Shown piece by piece: positions 42,712-51,760 of a DNA stretch of 64,000 bases (its first letter is position 1; every line of letters starts with the position of its first letter). The stretch lies in assembly GCF_030718995.1 (NCBI RefSeq), contig NZ_CP132204.1, positions 4,526,001 through 4,590,000 on the forward strand. The letters run 5' to 3'. The translations under genes and the position numbers were made by a program. The notes under the pieces are model-generated. The model searched no databases, was not told the origin of the DNA, and saw nothing but the letters and a program-made list of their open reading frames with translations. This DNA is from Arthrobacter oryzae (lineage in GTDB: Bacteria > Actinomycetota > Actinomycetes > Actinomycetales > Micrococcaceae).

Positions 42712-43413
42712 ATGGACATCATCCTGGTTCCCGGATTCTGGTTGGACGCCTCGTCATGGTCCGACGTCACGCCGCCGCTGGTGGCCGCAGGCCACCGCGC
42801 TGTTCCGCTCACGCTGCCCGGCCTTGAAGCCCGGGACGCGCCGCGGGCCGGCATTGGCCTGCGTGACCACATCAACGCCGTCGTCGCGGCAGTCGATGGC
42901 ATCGATCAGCCGGTGGTCCTCGTGGGGCATTCGGGCGGCGGCGCCATTATCCACGGGGCCGTTGATGCGCGGCCGGACCGCATTGCGCGCGCCATCTATG
43001 TGGACAGCGGCCCGTTGGGCGAGGGCGGCGTCATTAACGATGAACTTCCGGCGGACGGCGACGACGTGCCGCTTCCGCCCTGGGAGGGCTTTGAAGATGC
43101 CGATCTGACCGACCTGGATGACGGCTTGCGCGCCATGTTCAGGGCGCGCGCCGTCCCTGAGCCAAAGGGCGTGGCTTACGACGCCCAGCACCTTCACGAT
43201 GAGCGCCGCTACGGCGTTCCCGCCACTGTGATCGCCTGCGAGTTCCCCTCGGCAGTGCTGAAGGAGTGGATCGACGCCGGGCACCCTTATGTGGCGGAGC
43301 TCGCGCGCATCCGCGACGTGGAATACGTTGACCTGCCCACGGGACACTGGCCCCAGTTCACGAGGCCGGCCGACCTCGGCGCGGCGATCCTCGCCGCCGT
43401 CGACCGTCAGTGA
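42712..43413 (+). CDS. alpha/beta-fold hydrolase
   Basis: 233 residues. ILVPGFWLDASSWSDV opens the fold; nucleophile elbow VLVGHSGGGAIIHGAV (Ser74); later TGHWPQFTRPADL holds the catalytic His. Resembles the esterase/methylesterase-like group with GHSGGG. Substrate unknown. TAGGGT at 42700–42705 ends six bases before ATG 42712, indicating a leaderless mRNA. Neighbours give no functional clue. Confidence 0.92.
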   Translation: MDIILVPGFWLDASSWSDVTPPLVAAGHRAVPLTLPGLEARDAPRAGIGLRDHINAVVAAVDGIDQPVVLVGHSGGGAIIHGAVDARPDRIARAIYVDSGPLGEGGVINDELPADGDDVPLPPWEGFEDADLTDLDDGLRAMFRARAVPEPKGVAYDAQHLHDERRYGVPATVIACEFPSAVLKEWIDAGHPYVAELARIRDVEYVDLPTGHWPQFTRPADLGAAILAAVDRQ

Positions 43414-43450
43414 ACGCAGGCCGTCAAACGCGAGCCGTCAAGAGGGCGTG

Positions 43451-43813
43451 CTACGCGAGCGGCGTGAGGACGGCGATCTGGTACCCGCCGGCCCTTTCGG
43501 CGAGCTGGTAGCAAAAACGTTCCCGCGGTTCGCCGCCGGCATAGCTCCAGGTGACATCTGCCCAGACGAATCCCGGTGCTTCAGCCATGATGTCGACTCT
43601 CTTCTCCACTGAGTCAATACCCTCATATTGTCCCCACGACGACGCAAAGAACGCCTCGGTCTGGCTGGCGTCAGTGACGGAGACGGACTGCCCGGGGAAC
43701 AGAATGAGGGAGGGAACGGCATACATTCCCGCGATTGCCTTCGCGTCCCGTGCCAGCAGCGCGGCGGCGTAGCGGTCGAAAAAACGGTCAACGTTGTCCG
43801 TGGCTTCTGTCAT
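43451..43813 (-). CDS. NTF2-like (SnoaL/DUF4440-type) family protein
   Basis: 120 residues with the cone-shaped NTF2 pattern: N-terminal helix VDRFFDRYAAALLARDAKAIAGMYAVPSLILFPG and C-terminal strands FVWADVTWSYAGGEPRERFCYQLAERAGGYQIAVLTPL. Such proteins are isomerases, hydrolases or ligand binders; no catalytic pair can be assigned. TATAAT (minus strand 43825–43820) ends six bases before ATG 43813, a textbook leaderless promoter. Confidence 0.85.
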   Translation of the reverse strand: MTEATDNVDRFFDRYAAALLARDAKAIAGMYAVPSLILFPGQSVSVTDASQTEAFFASSWGQYEGIDSVEKRVDIMAEAPGFVWADVTWSYAGGEPRERFCYQLAERAGGYQIAVLTPLA

Positions 43814-43819
43814 GCCTGA

Positions 43820-43825
43820 ATTATA
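43820..43825 (-). promoter_or_regulatory. consensus -10 TATAAT of leaderless NTF2-like gene
   Basis: TATAAT on the minus strand, six bases (TCAGGC) before ATG 43813. Confidence 0.55.
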
Positions 43826-43930
43826 GGAGGCCCGGAACCGGAACTCAGGGCAGTCGCTTCATGCCCGCCTTGCTCGACGCTGCCCCCGGACACCGCTTCT
43901 CCGCAGTGTTTCGCTGACCGCCGCCGGGAC

Positions 43931-44947
43931 CTAGACCAGGGACGCGGTTGCGGGCACCTGCCCGCCCACCATCTGCAGGAATTCGCCTTCGGACAGCACC
44001 TCGATGCGCTGGCCACGCTCATGCAGTTCGAGGACCCGCCGGGCTTTGCCCGTCAGGCGGCCGGAACGCAGGTCGGAGGCCACAAAGCCGTCGCCGACCA
44101 CCAGCACCGTGGTCCGGCCAGTCACCCTGCTTTCGGGCTGTGCGCCAAACTCCGCGGACAGGACCTTGGCTTCGGGCCGGGGCATGGCGAGCTCCCCGGT
44201 GAACACGACGGTCTGGCCGAACAGCGGATGGCCGGGCTCGGCGCCCGAATTCGGCGCGGGGTTGGGCCCCTCCTCCGGCCAGCCGGGTTTGAAGGTCCGC
44301 GCCGCCCCGGCCACTGCGCCGCCGGCCGCCCCCAGGGCGGTGAGCGTGGCCTTGGAAAGTCCGTCGCGGGCGGGATCAAACGCCTGTTGGTGCGGCAGCG
44401 AAAGTCCCAGGGACAAGTAGAGTTCTGCGACGCTGGCGGCGCCGTTCCGCTTCGCGATGTCGATCAGGATTCCCGCGCACGCCCTTGCGTCCGCGGCCGC
44501 GTCGTGGTGGTTGACCAGCGGGACGCCGGCTTCCTCGGCCGCATAAGGCAGCGAGTTGGAGACCAGCGAGTAGCACCGGCGGGACAGCATCACCGTGCAC
44601 ACATAGTCATAGGCCGGACCCGGCAGACCGGACACTTCCAGTCCGGACCGGATCACCCCCAAATCGAACGCCGCGTTGTGGGCGGCCAGGACGTCCCCGC
44701 CGATGAACGCTCCGATCTCGGGAAAAAGTTCGCCGAAGCGCGGGAGCCCGGCCACATCCTCGGGTCTGATGCCATGAATCCGCACGTTGTGGTAATCGAA
44801 CCGGTCGTGGTTTTCGGGCGGGCGCATCAGCCAGGAGGCCTCCTCCACCACCACCCCGCCGCGGACCTTGCTCAGGCCAACGGCGCACGGCGAACCGCGG
44901 AAGCCGTTGGCTGTCTCGAAGTCGATCGCCGTAAAGTCCAAACCCAC
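43931..44947 (-). CDS. DnaQ-like 3'-5' exonuclease with C-terminal BRCT domain
   Basis: 338 residues. N-terminal DEDDh exonuclease: FTAIDFETANGF (Exo I, Asp-Glu), DVLAAHNAAFDLGVI (Exo II), NHHDAAADARACAGILI (Exo III, His/Asp). After a Pro/Gly linker, a BRCT domain from about residue 240: LFGQTVVFTGELAMPRPEA, GRTTVLVVGDGF, ATGKARRVLEL-like end. This pairing occurs in actinobacterial epsilon-like exonucleases, possibly for proofreading or repair. GTG 44947 has TAAAGT seven bases upstream, so leaderless. Confidence 0.93.
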   Translation of the reverse strand: MGLDFTAIDFETANGFRGSPCAVGLSKVRGGVVVEEASWLMRPPENHDRFDYHNVRIHGIRPEDVAGLPRFGELFPEIGAFIGGDVLAAHNAAFDLGVIRSGLEVSGLPGPAYDYVCTVMLSRRCYSLVSNSLPYAAEEAGVPLVNHHDAAADARACAGILIDIAKRNGAASVAELYLSLGLSLPHQQAFDPARDGLSKATLTALGAAGGAVAGAARTFKPGWPEEGPNPAPNSGAEPGHPLFGQTVVFTGELAMPRPEAKVLSAEFGAQPESRVTGRTTVLVVGDGFVASDLRSGRLTGKARRVLELHERGQRIEVLSEGEFLQMVGGQVPATASLV

Positions 44948-44954
44948 GGGTCAA

Positions 44955-44960
44955 ACTTTA
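44955..44960 (-). promoter_or_regulatory. -10 box of leaderless exonuclease gene
   Basis: TAAAGT on the minus strand, seven bases before GTG 44947. Confidence 0.45.
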
Positions 44961-45072
44961 CCGCCGGCCGGGTCGGGGCCCGGCACCATACGTCCGCCTG
45001 TCGCTGGTGTCGATGGTCACGCAAGCGCGCTGCGGGACAGGTCCACCACCGGGGGTCCAGTAACCTTGAGGA

Positions 45073-45858
45073 GTGAACCTACATGCGATGAGTGACTTTG
45101 CCGTGTCCACCCTCGGCGGTGCGGGACCGGTGCAGCCGCACCTGGCCTCGTTCCTCCCCGACTGGCTCAACCCGCAGATCTTCCTGGCCGACCCGGCTCT
45201 TGCGCCCTGGGTCGTGCTGCTGGTCTGCGGCATCATCTTCGCCGAGACGGGTCTGCTGGTCGGGTTCTTCCTCCCCGGCGACTCCATGTTGTTTACCGCC
45301 GGCCTGCTGGTGGCCACGGACACCATCAAGTTCAACATCTGGCTGTTTTCCGCCCTGATCATCGTTGCGGCCATCGTTGGCAACCAGACCGGCTACTTCA
45401 TCGGTTCCAAAGCCGGTCCGGCCATCTTCAACAAGCCGGATTCCAAGTTGTTCAAGCGTGAAAACGTCGAAAGCGCCCACGCCTTCTTCGAAAAGCACGG
45501 CGGCAAGGCGCTGATCCTGGCCCGCTTCGTTCCCATCATCCGCACCTTCGTGCCGGTCATCGTCGGCGTCGCGCAAATGAGCAAGCGCAAGTTCTTCCTT
45601 TTTAACGTCATCGGCGCCGTGCTTTGGGGCGGCGGCGTCACGCTGCTCGGCTACCTGCTGGGCGACCGCGTGCCGTGGGTCCGCGACAACCTGGACGTGA
45701 TCTTCATCATCATCGTGCTGGTCTCGGTGATCCCCATTGGGATCGAAGTCCTGCGGGGGCTGTCTGCGAAGCGCCAGGCCGCACACTTCGGTACGGACGT
45801 GGTGGACGAGTTCATCGAAGAGCACGAACCGGAAGAAGAACGCAAGACCAACATGTAG
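45073..45858 (+). CDS. DedA-family membrane protein
   Basis: 261 residues with five or so helices. Diagnostic DedA segments: FAETGLLVGFFLPGDSMLFTAGLL and EKHGGKALILARFVPIIRTFVPVIVGVAQMSKRKFFLFNVIGAVLWG. DedA proteins are linked to lipid-carrier (undecaprenyl phosphate) flipping and envelope homeostasis. GTG 45073 is chosen because TAACCT (45061–45066) ends six bases before it (leaderless); ATG 45088 is the alternative, where GAGGAG is 14 bases away. Highly charged C-terminal tail. Confidence 0.93.
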   Translation: MNLHAMSDFAVSTLGGAGPVQPHLASFLPDWLNPQIFLADPALAPWVVLLVCGIIFAETGLLVGFFLPGDSMLFTAGLLVATDTIKFNIWLFSALIIVAAIVGNQTGYFIGSKAGPAIFNKPDSKLFKRENVESAHAFFEKHGGKALILARFVPIIRTFVPVIVGVAQMSKRKFFLFNVIGAVLWGGGVTLLGYLLGDRVPWVRDNLDVIFIIIVLVSVIPIGIEVLRGLSAKRQAAHFGTDVVDEFIEEHEPEEERKTNM

Positions 45859-45866
45859 CCGTAAAA

Positions 45867-45899
45867 CTGAGGGCGCCCCGCTGTGCGGGGCGCCCTCAG
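45867..45899. terminator. bidirectional terminator between dedA and rdgB
   Basis: Perfect 15-base stem CTGAGGGCGCCCCGC (45867–45881), loop TGT, GCGGGGCGCCCTCAG (45885–45899), with TGTTTAA on the right and TTTTAC on the left (minus strand). Serves both convergent genes. Confidence 0.85.
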
Positions 45900-45914
45900 T
45901 GTTTAACCGGCCGC

Positions 45915-46597
45915 TTATGACCCGGCGTGCGGGCGGCGTTCCGCCAGCGCCTCGACAATGGACGGCAGCAGCGCCCTGAATGCCTGTCCCCGGTGGCTGA
46001 TGGCGTTCTTCTCCTCCGGGGTCAACTCGGCGCAGCTTCGGTCCAGGCCGCTCGGCTGGAGTACGGGATCGTAGCCGAACCCTCCCTCGCCCCGGGGTTC
46101 GCGGAGCAGCGATCCCTCCAGCTGTCCGTACTCCACCACCTCGCGCCCGGCATCCGCTGCAGCGGCAGGCACGGCAAGTGCCGCGGCACAGACGAAGGCG
46201 GCGCCGCGGTATTCGTCAGGAACATCCGACAGCTGGTCCAGCAGGAGCCGCAGGTTGGCGGCATCGTCACCGTGGCGGCCGCTCCACCGGGCGGAAAAGA
46301 TTCCGGGTGCCCCGCCGAGGACATCCACCGAAAGGCCCGAATCATCGGCAATCGCCACCAGCCCGGTAGCTTCTGCCACGGCGCGTGCCTTCAGCAGGGA
46401 GTTCTCCGCAAACGTCACGCCGGTCTCAGCCACGTCCGGCGCGCCGACGGCACCGGCGTCCACCACCTGGGTGTCGACGTCGAGCCCTGGAACCTGTCCC
46501 CGCAGCAGCTCCCGCAGTTCGCGGAGCTTGCCTTTATTGTGCGTCGCGAGGACCAGGACGGGAACGGCGGCCTCCGTCAGCGGCCCGGCGGGCCGGG

Positions 46598-46601
<4 letters not shown>
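45915..46601 (-). CDS. rdgB: RdgB/HAM1 non-canonical purine NTP pyrophosphatase
   Basis: 228 residues. Hydrolyses dITP, XTP and similar to monophosphates, keeping them out of DNA. Motifs: LVLATHNKGKLRELRELL, ETGVTFAENSLLKARAVAEATGLVAIADDSGLSVDVLGGAPGIFSARW, GEGGFGYDP, and SHRGQAFR. GTG start overlaps the rph stop as GTGA, so translation is coupled to RNase PH, an arrangement conserved in actinobacteria. Confidence 0.97.
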
Positions 46602-47356
<755 letters not shown>

Positions 47357-47396
47357 GCCTTTAGCTTATCGACCCGCGCCCGCGTGCCCGGACCGG

Positions 47397-47460
47397 GCAG
47401 CGTTCAGACCGCGCAGCGTTCAGACTGAGCAGCGTTCAGACTGAGCAGTGCTGGACCGGG
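47397..47460 (+). repeat. 16-bp tandem repeat upstream of rph, about four copies
   Basis: Unit GCAGCGTTCAGACYGM at 47397–47412, 47413–47428, 47429–47444, with a degraded fourth copy 47445–47460 that abuts the stop codon of the metallohydrolase gene. It fills the 109-base gap between that gene and rph. Confidence 0.85.
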
Positions 47461-47465
47461 CAGGG

Positions 47466-48263
47466 CTAGACCGTGTAGTGGACGCCGGCCACGGCAACCG
47501 CGACGTCGCCGCTGAACACGGGCTTGGCTTCGGCCATCACCTTGGTCTGCGAGGTCCACACCGGAATGTGGGTAAGCAGCAGCCGGCGGGCACCGGCTGC
47601 CGCGGCGGCTTCACCTGCGCGTTTGCCGGTCAGGTGCACGTCCTTGATGGCGTCGTCGCGGCCTTCTTCGAAGGCGGCCTCGCACAAGAACAGGTCGGCG
47701 TCCTTGGCCGCCTCCTCCAGCCCGGCGCACGAGTCCGTGTCCCCCGAGTACGTGAGAACGCGGGTGACAGGCAGGCCGTTGGCGGACGGTTCCGTGACCT
47801 CGACGCGGAGGGCGTACGCCTCCTCCACGGGGTGGTTCACCGCAAACGGGGTCACGGTGTACGGCCCCACGGTGACGGACTGCCGTTCAGTCCAGTTGGT
47901 GAAGTCGAATTCCTCGTGCATGCCGGGGTCCAGCTCCAGCCCGTAGGCGGTGGCCATCCGGTCGGCCGTGGCGGCAGGGCCCCACACCGGAATCCGGTCA
48001 CGCCCCCAGCCGCCCGGCTTCCAGCGCACGGCCACGTGGAGGCCGCACAGGTCCATGCAATGGTCCGGGTGCAGGTGCGTGAGGAAGATCGCGTCGATGT
48101 CCTCGAGGTCCGTGTACCGCTGGATCGCGCCGAGGGCCCCGCTGCCGAGGTCCATCACGATCTTCCAGGTCCGCTCGCCGTCGTGGGCTGTCAGCAGGTA
48201 GCACGACGCCGGGGAGCCCGGCCCCGGGAAGGAACCGGTGCAGCCCACAATGGTCAGTTTCAC
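47466..48263 (-). CDS. metallo-beta-lactamase-fold hydrolase, Rv1339-like (candidate cyclic-AMP phosphodiesterase)
   Basis: 265 residues. Metal-binding motif THLHPDHCMDLCG (HxHxDH), VDLG-like strand WKIVMDLGSG, LTYSGDTDSCAGL and LLLTHIP complete the two-zinc site. Position between murI and rph matches M. tuberculosis Rv1339, reported as an atypical cAMP phosphodiesterase; older annotation would be RNase Z-like. The tRNase Z exosite arm is absent, consistent with a small-molecule enzyme. GTG 48263 overlaps the murI stop (GTGA). Confidence 0.9.
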   Translation of the reverse strand: MKLTIVGCTGSFPGPGSPASCYLLTAHDGERTWKIVMDLGSGALGAIQRYTDLEDIDAIFLTHLHPDHCMDLCGLHVAVRWKPGGWGRDRIPVWGPAATADRMATAYGLELDPGMHEEFDFTNWTERQSVTVGPYTVTPFAVNHPVEEAYALRVEVTEPSANGLPVTRVLTYSGDTDSCAGLEEAAKDADLFLCEAAFEEGRDDAIKDVHLTGKRAGEAAAAAGARRLLLTHIPVWTSQTKVMAEAKPVFSGDVAVAVAGVHYTV

Positions 48264-49276
48264 AGGCGTGACCCTCCGGCCGCGGATCCGCCGACGAAGT
48301 TGGAAATCCGCGGCCGGGCAGCTCCGGCCTGCGCGGCGGCGATCATCTCCGGCGTGATTTTTGCCAGGCTGCCCGTGGGGTACTGGGCGGCGACGTGGTC
48401 CACGTGCCGCACGCTGAGCACCTCGGGACCCAGGAAGCGCCTGGCCAGGGTTTCGAACTGGCTTGCTTCGCCGGTGGCGATGAAGTGGTGCTGGGGCGGC
48501 GCCTCGACCGTCCGCTGCAGATCGTGCGATACGAGCGCCCGGTAAACGTCCTTGGCCGTTTCCTCAGCGCTGGAGACGAGGGTGACGTCCTCGCCCATGA
48601 CATAGGAGATCACACCGGTGAGCAGGGGGTAGTGCGTGCAGCCGAGGACAACGGTATCCACGCCGGCGGTGCGCAGCGGCTCGAGGTACTCCCGGGCCAC
48701 GGCCAGCAGTTCCGGACCCGTGGTGATGCCAGCCTCCACGTAGCTGACGAACGCCGGGCAGGCCACGGAGGTGATTTGCAGGTCCGGGGCGGCGGCGAAC
48801 GTGTCCTCGTAGGCGCGGGAGCCGACTGTTGCCGAAGTCCCGATGACGCCCACCCGGCCGCTCCGGGTGGCGGCGACGGCCCGCCGGACGGCCGGCTGGA
48901 TCACTTCGATGACGGGAATCCCGTAGCGCGCCGTGTACCGTTCACGGGCATCGCGCAGGACGGCGGCCGAGGCGGAGTTGCACGCGATGGTCAGCAGCTT
49001 GACGCCGGAATCGACCAGCTCATCCATCACCCCGAGGGCGTTGGCGCGGACCTCGGCGATGGGCAGCGGACCGTAGGGGCCGTTGGCCGTATCGCCCACG
49101 TAGAGGATCGATTCGTTGGGCAGCTGGTCGATGATGGACCGTGCCACGGTCAGTCCGCCGACGCCGGAGTCGAAGATGCCGATGGGCCGCGAGCCCACGG
49201 GGCTGCTGTCCGTGCTGATCGCTGGGGAATCCGCCACAGCGCCCGCTGCCGGTTCCATGCTCGATGCTGAAGTCAT
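48260..49276 (-). CDS. murI: glutamate racemase
   Basis: 338 residues. Makes D-glutamate for peptidoglycan. Motifs: PIGIFDSGVGGLTVARSI, NESILYVGDTANGPYGPLP, catalytic Cys in LLTIACNSASAAVL and VVLGCTHYPLL, plus PAVRRAVAATRSGRVGVIGT. There is a 31-residue N-terminal extension before PIGIFDSG that may mean a later start; ATG 49276 is used, with TATCCT nine bases upstream. The family norm is about 270 residues, C-terminal tail also longer here. Confidence 0.95.
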   Translation of the reverse strand: MTSASSMEPAAGAVADSPAISTDSSPVGSRPIGIFDSGVGGLTVARSIIDQLPNESILYVGDTANGPYGPLPIAEVRANALGVMDELVDSGVKLLTIACNSASAAVLRDARERYTARYGIPVIEVIQPAVRRAVAATRSGRVGVIGTSATVGSRAYEDTFAAAPDLQITSVACPAFVSYVEAGITTGPELLAVAREYLEPLRTAGVDTVVLGCTHYPLLTGVISYVMGEDVTLVSSAEETAKDVYRALVSHDLQRTVEAPPQHHFIATGEASQFETLARRFLGPEVLSVRHVDHVAAQYPTGSLAKITPEMIAAAQAGAARPRISNFVGGSAAGGSRL

Positions 49277-49409
49277 GATTATTCGAGGATAGGGCTTCCC
49301 TGTTGGTGCGGCCATCACATTGTGTCGTCCGACTCATGTCGGATGGGTCACACTTTCGCGGCAGGCCGTCGGCGCCGTGAGTGGCCCGGACCGGCGGGCA
49401 CCGGTTCGG

Positions 49410-49976
49410 TCAGGCGCTCGGTTCCATGGACTGCAGCATGGCCTGCACCAGCGATTCCTGCAGCCACGTGGTGAAGTTGTACACCAGCGCCAGGTAGCTC
49501 TCCACGTCCTCCGCCTGGGACCAGTCCTGCATGGCGTGGACATGTTCGGCGTCGGCGTCGTCCCGGATGTCGAGCCGTTCGGCCAGGACAAGCCGGACGT
49601 CATTGAGCGCCTGGGACCAGTGCCTGGCGTCGGCGGGCGAAAGAACCAGCTCGTTCGTGTCCAGCCCCAGTGCCGCGGCCCGCAGGGCGCCGATCTTGTT
49701 CTCCCGCAGGGAGCGTTCGGTGAGCTGCCGGAACTCCAGCGAGGCGGCGTCGTCGTCCTTCGCCACGTTGGGCAGCAGCCGCCGGAGCGCCCGGTCCGAC
49801 GGTTCCTGGACATTCATGTCCAGTCCGATCAGGGCGGTCAGCGGATCTTCGCTGGCGCTTTCCGCCGGCTGGAGCATGGAGATGACGTCATCGATCAGGC
49901 TGCGCAGCAGTTCCCGTTCCGCAGGTTCCAGGTAGCCGGTGATGCCCTTGAGCCCGTATTTGAATGCCTTAGCCAC
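49410..49976 (-). CDS. DUF2017 family protein (follows clpS)
   Basis: 188 residues. N-terminal GLKGITGYLEPAERELLRSLIDDVISML and later LRRLLPNVAKDDDAASLEFRQLTE, RLDIRDDADAEHVHAMQDWSQAEDVESYLALVYNFTTWLQESL match the DUF2017 family, an actinobacterial protein always next to clpS. All-helical, function unknown; may act with the ClpS/ClpP degradation pathway. GTG 49976 overlaps the clpS stop by eight bases. Confidence 0.92.
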   Translation of the reverse strand: MAKAFKYGLKGITGYLEPAERELLRSLIDDVISMLQPAESASEDPLTALIGLDMNVQEPSDRALRRLLPNVAKDDDAASLEFRQLTERSLRENKIGALRAAALGLDTNELVLSPADARHWSQALNDVRLVLAERLDIRDDADAEHVHAMQDWSQAEDVESYLALVYNFTTWLQESLVQAMLQSMEPSA

Positions 49977-50337
49977 GTTTGCCCTTGCCCTTGCCGGATC
50001 CGCCGTCTTTGCCGCCGCCGGTGGCTTTTTCCACCGTGGCCCACAGGCCGAAGCCGTGCATGGCGACGGCGTGCTGCTCCACCTGCTCCTTGCTGCCGTG
50101 CGCCACGATGGAGCGCCCCTTCTTGTGGACCTCCATCATGAGCTTGTTGGCCTTGGGCTCCGAATAGCCGAAGTAGCTCTGGAAGACGTAGCTCACGTAG
50201 CTCATCAGGTTGACGGGATCGTTCCAGATCACCAGGTTCCAGGGAATGTCCGGGGCCGTCAGGGCGTCGGTGGACGTCACGGTTCCGGTCTGGGTGCTCT
50301 CCTGGGTGTCAGGGCCGAGCGCAACGCTTAAGGTCAT
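49969..50337 (-). CDS. clpS: ATP-dependent Clp protease adaptor ClpS
   Basis: 122 residues. Hands N-degron substrates to ClpAP/ClpCP. Binding-pocket segment WNLVIWNDPVNLMSYVSYVF (the NDPVN turn contacts the N-end residue), then HKKGRSIVAHGSKEQVEQHAVAMHGFGLWATVE. A 35-residue flexible N-terminus and a Gly/Lys C-tail surround it. TAGAAT (minus strand 50349–50344) ends six bases before ATG 50337. Divergent pncB shares the 94-base gap. Confidence 0.96.
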   Translation of the reverse strand: MTLSVALGPDTQESTQTGTVTSTDALTAPDIPWNLVIWNDPVNLMSYVSYVFQSYFGYSEPKANKLMMEVHKKGRSIVAHGSKEQVEQHAVAMHGFGLWATVEKATGGGKDGGSGKGKGKRG

Positions 50338-50343
50338 CTGTCC

Positions 50344-50349
50344 ATTCTA
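50344..50349 (-). promoter_or_regulatory. -10 box of leaderless clpS
   Basis: TAGAAT on the minus strand, six bases before ATG 50337. Confidence 0.5.
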
Positions 50350-50419
50350 GGGCGATGATGGGCCCACGCCGGCGAGGGCCCGCGGCGAAGCGAAGCGAGA
50401 CGTGGGAGCCGGTGGGGAC

Positions 50420-50425
50420 TAGAGT
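50420..50425 (+). promoter_or_regulatory. -10 box of leaderless pncB
   Basis: TAGAGT, six bases (GAATTC) before GTG 50432. No NrtR-like palindrome in this gap. Confidence 0.5.
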
Positions 50426-50431
50426 GAATTC

Positions 50432-51760
50432 GTGAGTACCTCTGCTGGCTGGGACCATCCCCGCACGTCCTTGTACACCGACCATTACGAGCTGACCATG
50501 CTCCAGGCCGCGCTGCACTCCGGTGCCGCGCACCGGAAGTCGGTGTTTGAGGCGTTCGCCCGCCGGCTCCCCGACGGGCGCCGCTACGGGATCGTGGCCG
50601 GTACGGGCAGGCTGCTCGAGGGTATCGCGGACTTCCGGTTCGGCGGACCCGAGCTGGACTTCCTGCGCAGCTCCGGAGTGGTTAACGCCGAAACCCTGGA
50701 CTACCTGGCCGGATTCCGCTTCACCGGCGACATCTGGGGTTACGCGGAGGGCGAAGCATACTTCCCTCACTCCCCCATCCTGATTGTGGAATCCACGTTC
50801 GCAGAGGCCTGCATCCTGGAGACGTACATCCTCTCGGTGCTCAATCACGACAGCGCCATCGCCTCCGCAGCGTCCCGGATGATCACCGCGGCCGGCAATC
50901 GGCCCTGCATCGAAATGGGCTCCCGGCGGACCCAGGAGGAATCAGCGGCCGCTGCCGCGCGTGCAGCCGTGATCGCCGGCTTTGACAGCACCTCCAACCT
51001 CGAGGCAGGACGGCGCTACGGTATAAAGACGGTGGGCACCGCTGCCCACTCCTTTACGCTTCTCCACGACACCGAACGGGAAGCGTTCGAAGCGCAGATC
51101 GCCTCGCTCGGCGCCGGAACGTCGCTGCTGGTGGACACGTACGACGTCGAAGCGGCCGTCCGCACGGCCGTTGACCTTGCGGGCCCCAAGCTGGGGGCGG
51201 TCAGGCTGGACTCCGGGGACCTCGTGGCACAGGCCCAGTGGGTCCGGCAGTTGCTGGACGACCTCGGCAATGAGAACACCAAGATCGTGGTCACCTCGGA
51301 CCTGGATGAATACGCCATCGCCGCCTTGCAGTCGGCACCGGTTGACTCCTACGGGGTGGGCACATCGCTGGTCACCGGTTCAGGGGCCCCCACCGCGAGC
51401 ATGGTCTACAAACTCGTCACCCGCACGGACGATTCCGGGGAGTTCGTGTCCGTGGCCAAAGCCGCCAAAAACAAGACGAGCAAGGGCGGGCGGAAGTATG
51501 CGTTGCGCAAGCTCAATGAGCGGGGCGTCGCCACCCAGGAGATCGTCGGTGTGGGCCACCGCCCCGAAGACGACGGCAACGACCGCCAGTTGCTGCAGCA
51601 ATTCATCAAGAACGGCGAATTGCTCCCCGGCTGGACCGGGACCGAGGGCGTCTTCCGCGCCCGCCAGCGGCACATGGATTCGATGGCTGAACTGCCCGCC
51701 GTCGTCAACCGGCTGCAACGCGGCGAGCCGGCCATCCCGACTGTCTACGAGGAGAACTGA
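50432..51760 (+). CDS. pncB: nicotinate phosphoribosyltransferase
   Basis: 442 residues. Makes nicotinate mononucleotide from nicotinate, PRPP and ATP, the entry step of NAD salvage. Motifs: TDHYELTMLQAALHSG, ARRLPDGRRYGIVAGTGRLLE, GSRRTQEESAAAAARAAVIAGFDSTSNLEA, GTAAHSFTLLHDTEREAFEAQ (family His), VRLDSGDLVAQAQWVRQLLDD, and YGVGTSLVTGSGAPTASMVYKL. GTG start, leaderless pattern. TGATG links it to pncA. Confidence 0.97.
   Translation: MSTSAGWDHPRTSLYTDHYELTMLQAALHSGAAHRKSVFEAFARRLPDGRRYGIVAGTGRLLEGIADFRFGGPELDFLRSSGVVNAETLDYLAGFRFTGDIWGYAEGEAYFPHSPILIVESTFAEACILETYILSVLNHDSAIASAASRMITAAGNRPCIEMGSRRTQEESAAAAARAAVIAGFDSTSNLEAGRRYGIKTVGTAAHSFTLLHDTEREAFEAQIASLGAGTSLLVDTYDVEAAVRTAVDLAGPKLGAVRLDSGDLVAQAQWVRQLLDDLGNENTKIVVTSDLDEYAIAALQSAPVDSYGVGTSLVTGSGAPTASMVYKLVTRTDDSGEFVSVAKAAKNKTSKGGRKYALRKLNERGVATQEIVGVGHRPEDDGNDRQLLQQFIKNGELLPGWTGTEGVFRARQRHMDSMAELPAVVNRLQRGEPAIPTVYEEN

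Noticed and set aside
50338..50431. NrtR operator upstream of pncB
   Set aside because: No TAGTCA/TGACTA palindrome; GACTAGAG is only part of the -10 box.
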